40,684 nucleotides of DNA from Zopfochytrium polystomum. Lineage: Eukaryota > Chytridiomycota > Chytridiomycetes > Chytridiales > Chytridiaceae. Positions within the stretch are counted from its first letter, which is position 1; each line of letters opens with the position of its first letter. A program made the translations under genes and the position numbers. This document shows, in pieces, positions 33,401 to 40,684 of this stretch. The stretch is taken from positions 1-40,684 of the forward strand of contig JAIVFJ010000444.1 of the NCBI GenBank assembly GCA_025765615.1, read 5' to 3'. A model generated the notes under the pieces. The model did not search any database and was not told the DNA's origin. It saw only the letters and a list, made by a program, of their open reading frames with translations.

Positions 33401-36400
33401 TGAAAAGGATTAAGAGTTTGCAATCAACGTACATCACTTTTTCCGTCACCAAGAACAGGATAACCGGGCAACTGAATCCGAAATTTCGGTCTCCGCCTTC
33501 CATTTTCCAAGATCTCGCATTCGCTATCTGTAAGACAGGCGAAAAATCGATGGGCTTCGTCCTCTTCAATGTATGAGATCTTCAACGATGGGAAAAATCG
33601 CAGGAGGAGATTCGCGTTTTCGAGTTCTTCAGCATCAAACTTGTGGTACCGTTGCATCGCGACGACAAACGCGAATTTGGAAGATGCAATCCGATCAAGC
33701 TCCACTTCAAGCGCTAATTCATCGCCTTGGAATCTTGATACCAGTTCGGCTGCGTTGTGATAACAAAATTAGATTGCTTATGACTTGATAAAGCCTATTC
33801 TCACGGTTTTCAACCCGAGCAAGCAGCTTTAAGGCCTTCTGATAATTCATAAAACTTTCGAACCTCGAAATTATTATATTCACGTTTACTTTAAAAAACT
33901 TACCCGCTGACGCAACGAAAGAGAGTTTGGGATCGAAAGCGATGCCCAGATCCGAGTCCGGAGAGTGGAGATTGATGTATTTTCGAAAAATCCGACCGCA
34001 TTAAGTGCGATTTCGTGAGGCTCCCCGAAGCTGCCTGTTTCAAATCCAAGCTTGGTATCTGCAACGAAATTATCCCACTCTGCGGGATGAAGGCTTTTCA
34101 AGTACCTACGTTTTGTGCGTTACGAGAAGTAAGTTGTAAATTCACCTTACTCGAGTAGAGTGATGGACGAATTGGGATCCGACTGCCGTATAATCTCTTT
34201 CAGCGACAGAAGAATTTTTTCTCCATAGTGAGGAACGAGGACCGAAAAGGACGGCATCCTTTGCACGGAGGTTGGGTTCCGGGAAGACCATGCTAAGTGA
34301 TTGCGCAAAGAAGGAGACTCTCCGATAGGCTTCGCTGTTCGCTGGAAAGGATTCCATTTTTGTTGAAACATCTTCCTGTGCTGATAACGAGGATAATCTA
34401 TGAGTGTCCTTTTCTCTTATTCTCTTACATGTGAAGAATTTGGGTGCTTCAATTCGAACGTGGTTCGGCTGGTTTCCATCTGGATGGTAGCAATATAAAA
34501 GCTTATCCAGACTGTTCACAGATATCAAATGCTCCTGGGCCATGTTGATCACCACAGCGTTCCAGACTTGCGCACAGAGGGCTTTTGGTCGAGGGTCTTG
34601 CCGTCATTTGCCTTGATGCCAAAAGTTTTGCATATATTCTGCGCGAAGGTCAGGTTAGGAGTGAGGTGAATCTCTTCCATGCCTTTCGGGTAATCGCGAA
34701 AAAATGTTCCGCCATGGAGTTAGTATAGAGAGGCCCAAAAACAAAGCTCGAATAACTCCGAAGACTGTTGACCAAACTGTCCTCAAATAAGAACGCAGAT
34801 GCTAATAACTTTAGCCAACCTACCGATCCACCACATGTATGGTGTCGAGGAAAAATAGAACCACCGTTGTCAGCAGCAGAAAAAAAGAACCCGATATAAA
34901 GTGGTCACTCGACAAAGAATCATTGCTTTGCCACACTGAAACACTGGCAAGGTGGCGAAAATCAAGATGGGCTTGCCCGCTGGTGTGACGATGAAAAAGA
35001 ACGACTCGAAAGCTTTAGAGATGAATACGACCACCTAACCCTTTAATTAGCAGAAGCTGCTGTAGAGTAGGGCTTACCCCAGATGCAGATACTCATCCAC
35101 TGTTCCGATGACTTCAAGGGCGCAAAATTGGAAGAGAAGACGGTGTTCGTGAGTGAAAAGCCTCTGCGTCGTCGTCCTTCAGAGACACAAAGCCGGCCCT
35201 GGCGGAATAATCGCAAGAGTGACAACAGTTAGTACCGAAACGGCAATTTGGATGCCGCTGCAGACTTGAGCAATGGTTCCTTTCTTCGATACGAGCAGAA
35301 TGTAGCCGATCGGGCCGACATTGACCAAAAGAAGGAGGAAAAGAACACCGAGCCGCAAATAGAACAATTTTGACTTTCTTCGCCGTTAGCGGCAAGAACA
35401 TCGATTCAAGAGCGGTTGTCAGGAATGAAAATACAACACAAGCAAGACCGCCTAGCCCGTAAGCGCAACGCGGAAAACTGATGCGGCGACAAGATCGACT
35501 TTCGAGCCGTACCGAGCGATGGCGGAAGCAGCAGCCAAATCTGTGAATGAGCTGGAGATGCTGGAGTCTTGCATTTGATTTGCTTCGTACAAGGTCAGTG
35601 CGGCAATGTCTTTGGAAACGAGTGGGCCTATCGCGTATCCAAAGTAGCTCACGAATATTCCAAATGAAGGATCCAAATGCAATTGAAGTTGGATAACAAA
35701 TGGAGTGGAGTTCGAAATTCGAAAAAGGTTTTATGGAGGGTCTTCCGCCAGTCAATTTCGTGAATGCTCCAGTACTTGACTTCATTCGGAATATCGCGGA
35801 TTCTGGTTCCATTTTTCAGAAGTATTCGATTGACGGATGAACTTGTCTGGAAAAACTCGTTTACGTCCCTAGCAAAAATGCGTCAACGCTCCAAAACCGA
35901 GGAAGAAAAATCCTTACATCGTAGCCAATGATTTGAAGGTGGTCTTTCTCTTTCAAAACGAGTCTGTTGCCAATCTTCTTCCAATTTTGATCCCTCACGA
36001 AACTCGTAGATCGGAGTATAGCATGTTCGAGGAAGGAGTTTGGCTCAGTCGTCGGCAGTGCGTCGCTTGTAGTCGTAAAAACAAGAGAGTGCGAATAGAA
36101 GCAAATATACTCTGGCAATAGTCGCACGTTCGCGGCTTCGGTCCAAACTAGGAGAAAACAATGCAAGCTGGCGAACTTTGTCCTGTGCAAGAAATAAATC
36201 TTCGGTGGAAAGCTGAAACCCTCACCTCATAGCTCAAACTCTGGAGAGCCGACACCCATGTTTTCTTCGAATTCTGGTGACTCCGTCATGTCCCCTTCCA
36301 TAGCACCGACCTGTTGAGCGAAGTCGATGTCCTGGCGGAAGTGGTATCTGACTAAAACTTTGGTCCATCACAGAAGAACCACCTTCGGAAGTTGGCATTC

Positions 36401-37106
36401 AATCCACAGATATAATCGCTGGGTTGATCAAGGAGAAAGTTAAAAAAACTCTGGAATAAATTCGAAAAGAAGCAATATTACTCATGGAGGCTGTCTAGGG
36501 CGGAAACTTTTGTCATCCGGCATTCCCGAGAATGCAAAAGTACTCCGAGGGGTACTCCGCGGCATTCCTTTTCGCATCGTTTTTGAAACCGAAATTTTGC
36601 GCCAAGATCATCAAATATTGCAGCCATCTTCTCATTGGAGAGGATAGTGGCCTCTGTTTCAATCTCTGGTTGAGTCCGCACGTGCCGTTCAGATGCTGTC
36701 CCGGAAACGTCTGAAACTGCGGCCGGAACGCTCGACAGTGGCCAAAATATGCGGCACGTCGACGCCACTTGATGTCCATGATGTTGCACAGATGCCGGAG
36801 ATTTCGCCTGATCTGTCACAACCACATCCTCCTGCGTTGAAATGTGCGCGAAAATCCTTTCGGGGATGGTGCGGTAAACGAGTATCGCGACTCCTTTTGG
36901 ATGTTTTTCCAACCGCAGTAAATCGGGTTGGGTCTGCTGCGATTGAACCGAGAGCTGGTCCTTTGCTGCGCCGTACGGGAGGCTCGAGCGCCGCTTGTCG
37001 ACGACGAAGCGGCTGGTGGGACGTAGAGGCTCCTCTGGGAAGTGACCTCCGGAGATACCGCCGTGATGGACGAGTCTGACGCCTCATTGCCGAGTTGGTT
37101 TGCCAT
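30411..37106 (-). CDS. FKS1: 1,3-beta-D-glucan synthase catalytic subunit (FKS, GT48)
   Basis: This plasma-membrane enzyme polymerises UDP-glucose into cell-wall 1,3-beta-glucan under Rho control. Diagnostic segments from N to [10 protein letters not shown] (36.6 kb); [14 protein letters not shown] (36.12 kb); FLEHAI and [11 protein letters not shown] (36.0-35.9 kb); several membrane spans (35.5-35.2 kb); [15 protein letters not shown] and [17 protein letters not shown] (34.3-34.2 kb); [11 protein letters not shown] and [15 protein letters not shown] (33.65-33.47 kb); [22 protein letters not shown] (33.1 kb); [18 protein letters not shown] (32.9 kb); [12 protein letters not shown] and [16 protein letters not shown] (32.7-32.55 kb); [11 protein letters not shown] (32.46 kb); then a multi-span C-terminus to TGA 30413-30411. 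Many introns of 45-65 nt. The start is provisional: ATG 37106 gives a disordered Ser-rich leader whose frame does not join the next block. One-base breaks lie near 36155, 35369 and 34258. Confidence 0.93.
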
Positions 37107-37342
37107 GGGAAAGCGTCCTCACGAATCGGCTCTTGATTTCTTTGGGCTTTTGTTTGACGAAGCTGGTTGGCATAGCGTCACAAGGGAAGCATATTCGGTC
37201 AGCAAAAAGCTTGAAGGTTGCATGGAAGTCTTTCAGTGAAGCGAAATTTTGTGGGCAAAAAAGCGGAATTCGTCCGAGAAGACGTCCACGAAACTATCAC
37301 ACCGCGTTGACACGTACTGAAGCGTGCGAAAATAGAAAGAAA
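37107..37342. promoter_or_regulatory. Divergent intergenic promoter between FKS and the KIN1-like kinase
   Basis: Only about 236 bp separate the provisional FKS ATG (37106, minus) and the kinase ATG (37343, plus), so both promoters must overlap or lie back to back here. No motif is claimed. If FKS starts further downstream, the space is larger. Confidence 0.45.
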
Positions 37343-39741
37343 ATGAGCAGCGACTCACGCGACACCTCACGCAATGCTTCAAACTTCCCTGCAGCCTCAC
37401 CAGTGGAGCGGCAGCCCGACGCGCAGATCGGCAACTATCGCTTGGATAAGACCATCGGGCAGGGAACGTACGGAAAAGTCAAACTTGGCGTTAACATAAC
37501 GAACGGTGAAAAGGTGACGGCCTGTGGAACACCGTGATGAGCCGATTGAATGATCTGACTATTGCTGTAGGTGGCCATCAAAGTAATTGAAAAGGGGCAA
37601 ATACAATCGCAAAAACAAGTGGCTCGCCTCCAACGCGAAATTCGCTTCCTGAAGCTCCTCCACCATCCTCATATTGTCAAAGTTCACGATGTTATCGAAA
37701 CGTCCGAGTTTATTTACATTGTCATGGAATACGCCGCGGGTGGAGAGCTATTTGACTACATCGTTGCTCATAAGCGCGTAAAAGAAAAGGAGGCGAGAAG
37801 CTTTTTCAGGATGGTCCTCAGTGCCGTTGATTATTGCCACAAGGTGCGCGTCTATTATTTGGCAATGCAAGCTGAATGATGTCATAAGAATGCCGTTATT
37901 CACAGAGATCTGAAGCCAGGTAGGTAATACTCCTTTAGTAACGGTTGCTCACTGCCAGAAGAAAATCTCTTGCTGGACGAAACAAGCGTATAAAAATCAT
38001 AGACTTCGGGTTTGGAAACAATTATACATTGGACGGCTTGCTGGATACGTTCTGCGGGTACTTCTATTGTTTCTTCAAAGTTTTAATCGTTCTCATACAA
38101 AATGCACCAGCTCTCCCTTTTATGCTGCCCCTGAGATGATACTTGGGAAAAAGTATGAGGGACCAGAGGTTGATATGTGGAGCTTGGGTACGATGTCTCT
38201 TGAACATATGAGCTCTAACTTTGACGGACCACGAAGGCGTTATTCTCTTTGCTCTTCTCTGCGGACATTTACCATTCGATGACGATAACATGAGGGAGCT
38301 GTATAAGAAAATAGCAAGTGGATCATACGCATGCCCGGATTACCTTCTTCCGAGTACGTTGGTTCCCTTCCTTTGAGGTTTTCTTACATACATCTCAGCG
38401 GCCAGACACCTGATCGGCCGACTGATCACGGTCGACCCGAAGGAGCGGGCGACATTAGACGAGGTCCTTCATCACCCTTGGGTCAATGACGGCTACATGC
38501 ACCCACCCTTGAATTACCTGCCTGAGCGGTTGGAAATACGCGACCCTTCGCAACTCAGCAAAGATATTGTTAACAGGCTGACTGCATTCGGCTACAAGGT
38601 TGATGATATCTTCCGGGCATTCAACGAAACAACAGACTACTCAAAGCCAGAGGCCATTCGGTCGACATACTTTCTCCTGGTGGAAATGCTTCAACGTGAG
38701 GAGACCAGGATGAAGGCAGAACGGAGGCGATCCCTTGCAATGGCACTGGAAGCGGGAAAGCGACTGCAGCCCAAGTTCCATTCTGCCAATTCGCTGGACG
38801 AGGCTAGCCGCGACTCAACAGCAGTATCGTCTCAAATCTCTCTCTCGATCGGGAACGATTCCTGTCGTCGCGTCAACCAGCCCATCGGCGAAACTAAATA
38901 TCAGTCTGAGACAGCTCTTTTGGATACGGCACAAAGGATGGCCCATTGTCCACCAAAGAGGTCCACGCGCCCCAACGTAGATACGAATCAATGCAGGCAT
39001 AAGTTGCGAGACAGAATACTGCATAGAGAAAGGGCTTCCGCCGACAGCCATTCAGCGGCCAGCTGCCGCATTGACAGCAAAGTTTTCGCCTTCTCGTCCT
39101 TGTCGGCCGCAGACAGTGCACCCAACGGAAACTGGACAGCCCAGCGCCAAATTCCACAGACTTACCGCCAAGGCGAGAAGGACGGCTTTCAGTTTGATGA
39201 AAGTGACAGTATGGACGTTTCATGCGCAACATTGAGCGAGAGCATGGCTGACCTGACTACCGGAGCTGGCGTAACAAACGGAGGTCTCAAACCCATAGTT
39301 GATGTGGAGCGTCCAAGCACCGCTATGGCAAACATGATTCGAGCGTCAAAAGATTACTCACCAGGGCCCGGGGCTGACGACTTGCGCTCAGTCAGTGGAT
39401 GGTTCCTCAACATCTCTGCGACTTCGACGAAAACTCCGAAGCAGATAATCATCGAGATTCTCCGAGTACTTACAGAGTGCCGAGTCCCGTACGTCCACGA
39501 CGACAAGTTTACCATTGTGTGCGAGGTTGACGCAGGGGTCGTTCTCGGCGGAACGAGCCCCGATTACGGAGAGCTGGTGGAAAAGGGCGGCGTGTCGAAA
39601 GCCAACCTGATCAGCTTCCAGATCGAAGTGTGCAGAATACCAAAGATGGGGATGTTTGGGCTTCATTTCAAGCGGATTTCAGGGGGGGTATGGAACTACA
39701 AGAAGTGCTGCAATCGACTTCTCTCGCTCATGTCGCTTTGA
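37343..39741 (+). CDS. KIN1/PAR-1/MARK-family Ser/Thr kinase with C-terminal KA1 domain
   Basis: A polarity and cell-wall/exocytosis kinase by family. Exons 37343-37513, 37571-37843, 37889-37919, 37962-38057, 38111-38187, 38237-38353 and 38399-39741 total 2108 nt, one short of a complete frame; the missing base is near 37988 (before IKIIDFG). Kinase landmarks: GQGTYGKVKLG glycine loop, VAIKVIEK lysine, HRDLKPENLLL, IIDFGFGN (DFG), FCGSPFYAAPE activation segment, DMWSLGVILFALLCGHLPF, HPWVNDGY. After it comes NYLPERLEI, typical of KIN1 proteins, a UBA-like stretch (LTAFGYKVDDIFRAFNE), a Ser-rich linker, and a KA1 domain (about 595-702) with SFQIEVCRIPKMGMFGLHFKRISG, a membrane phospholipid-binding fold. 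About 702 aa, shorter than yeast Kin1/Kin2, because N-terminal and linker regions are reduced. Confidence 0.9.
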
Positions 39742-39831
39742 TGTTTTTTGAAATAGAAATGTGTTTTCGACCCTGTGGATTCGTGGGGCTGGTGTGGTGT
39801 GGCGGTGGGGGCTCAAAATTTTTTATTTTTA

Positions 39832-39851
39832 TTTTTTTTTTTTTTTTTTTT
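39832..39851 (+). repeat. T20 homopolymer between the kinase and ATG15 genes
   Basis: An uninterrupted run of 20 T residues 90 bp after the kinase stop and 52 bp before the ATG15 start. It may be part of the ATG15 promoter (poly-dT, nucleosome-excluding) or the kinase 3' end. Confidence 0.75.
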
Positions 39852-39903
39852 GTTTTATTTTGTTGAGTCCTTCTTCTTTTCGTGTTGTGGTTGTTCCGAC
39901 AGA

Positions 39904-40684
39904 ATGGCGTGGGCCGTGGCGTCCTCGCCGCCGCCGCCGCCGCCGTTGCTGCCCAGCTCCGTCTGTGCGCAGCGCGCCACCGACTTCACGTTATCTCTTC
40001 GCCAGATATACCGATCCGGCATCAAGCCCGTCGCAAACATCGCTGGAGGAGAGTTTGTCCCTTTCATGGAGCGCATCGAGGTGGACGAGGCGACGGCCGC
40101 CTCCTTGGACTGGGTTCCCGACCCTCGCTTCGATCCTTCGTTGGACGCCGGCGCACCTTCTGCCCGACCATTCTCTCGATCTAATCGGCAAAGGGCCCAC
40201 TGCCGTTCGGGGCTTCGTTCGAGGTTTCTGGCCGATCTACTCAGGTCCCATCATGGTCAACTCTATCCACGACGGCGGTGGCGAGGGCCACTGCTGCCGA
40301 ATCCAGGAGCGATCGGGCAGGGCAAGAACCTCTGTTCCTGATGAATTCAGAAAGCGACGACCTCGACAGCCAAAGCACCAACGACATCATCCACTTTGCC
40401 AGCGGGGAGAAGGCTCGGCTTCTGCACAAGGACGTTATAGCGCCTGATCATACTGACAACAAGACTGTGCTCGCGTTGGGCCAAATGGCTTACAATGCGT
40501 ACTACGAGCCGGAGGCACCCGACTGGACGCCCATTCCGGGATGGGAGACGGTGAGGGAACATGGAGGAGTAACTTAGAGTAGTTGTTCTTACACGACACT
40601 GCCAGAGCGACGGGTTTGGCTCCAGTGGTGACGCTATTCGCGGCTACGTCTTTTCTTCCCCGTCCTACGATGTAATCGCTATCG
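39904..40684 (+). CDS. ATG15: ATG15-like vacuolar lipase, N-terminal part (runs off the window)
   Basis: Atg15 degrades membranes of autophagic bodies in the vacuole. From ATG 39904 the frame gives MAWAVASS, a poly-Pro run and TDFTLSLRQIYRSGIK, resembling the FTLRHIYHHG-type region of Atg15. The recognisable block is NKTVLALGQMAYNAYYEPEAPDW (40459-40530) to IPGWET. An intron follows (40551-40605, GTGAGG...CCAG), then SDGFGSSGDAIRGYVFSS at the window end. Between about 40150 and 40300 the likely text (LDLIGKGPTAVRGFVRGFWPIYSGP) lies in a different frame from both sides, so one or two indels or an unseen intron must be present. No signal-anchor is evident in the first residues. The GxSxG lipase motif would lie beyond the window. 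Confidence 0.83.

Noticed and set aside
36320..36345. A possible 20-nt intron (GTGATGG...TTTTAG) in the FKS 5' part
   Set aside because: Too short for splicing by any known fungal spliceosome; a frame error or a larger intron is more likely.
20..38060. Programmed +1 frameshifting as the cause of the many frame breaks
   Set aside because: The break sites share no slippery motif or stop-codon context and also include base losses; residual sequencing indels explain them better.

Overview
This looks like one nuclear window from a fungus, probably an early-diverging (chytrid-type) one, though the lineage is inferred and not proven. The evidence is: dense short GT-AG introns of about 35-100 nt; fungal families (FKS 1,3-beta-glucan synthase, Atg15 lipase, a KIN1-type kinase, a PARP-E2 fusion of the fungal type); and an Npl4 that keeps the C-terminal NZF finger missing from yeast Npl4. 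I see no transposon, tRNA, rRNA or CRISPR array. There are twelve protein genes, the last one cut by the window end.

Layout. Minus strand, 20-15280: a secreted galactose/glyoxal-oxidase-like copper radical oxidase with C-terminal AbfB repeats; a 1.4 kb low-complexity spacer; an RWD-like/PARP/E2 fusion protein; the ribosome-recycling factor Tma22/DENR; and a multi-BRCT TopBP1/Dpb11/Rad4 homologue. Plus strand, 15986-27916: a lipo-nonribosomal peptide synthetase (FAAL-PCP-C-A-PCP, 1876 aa), a REV7/MAD2L2 HORMA protein, a PA-TM-RING ubiquitin ligase, and an Atg18/WIPI PROPPIN. Minus strand, 28011-37106: Npl4, then the FKS glucan synthase. Plus strand, 37343-40684: a KIN1/MARK kinase and the start of an ATG15 lipase.

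The most unusual gene is the FAAL-NRPS at 15986-22042. It starts with a fatty-acyl-AMP ligase module broken up by seven introns, including a 17-nt microexon. It continues as a single intronless 3.49 kb exon holding the C-A-PCP elongation module. It has no thioesterase, reductase or terminal condensation domain, and it sits alone among housekeeping genes. The predicted chemistry is activation of a fatty acid as acyl-AMP, loading on PCP1, condensation with one amino acid on PCP2, and release by an unknown route.

Several strongly conserved genes contain isolated 1-nt frame breaks, often in homopolymers: the oxidase, PARP-E2, Tma22, TopBP1, FKS, KIN1 and probably ATG15. The NRPS, RING gene, Atg18 and Npl4 splice into perfectly open frames. 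The simplest reading is residual sequencing error and not mass pseudogenisation. Where frames break I give gene spans and exon anchors instead of a complete model. The genes otherwise do ordinary cellular work: ubiquitin/p97 (Npl4, RING, PARP-E2), DNA damage response (TopBP1, REV7), autophagy (Atg18, Atg15), cell wall and polarity (FKS, KIN1), and translation recycling (Tma22).
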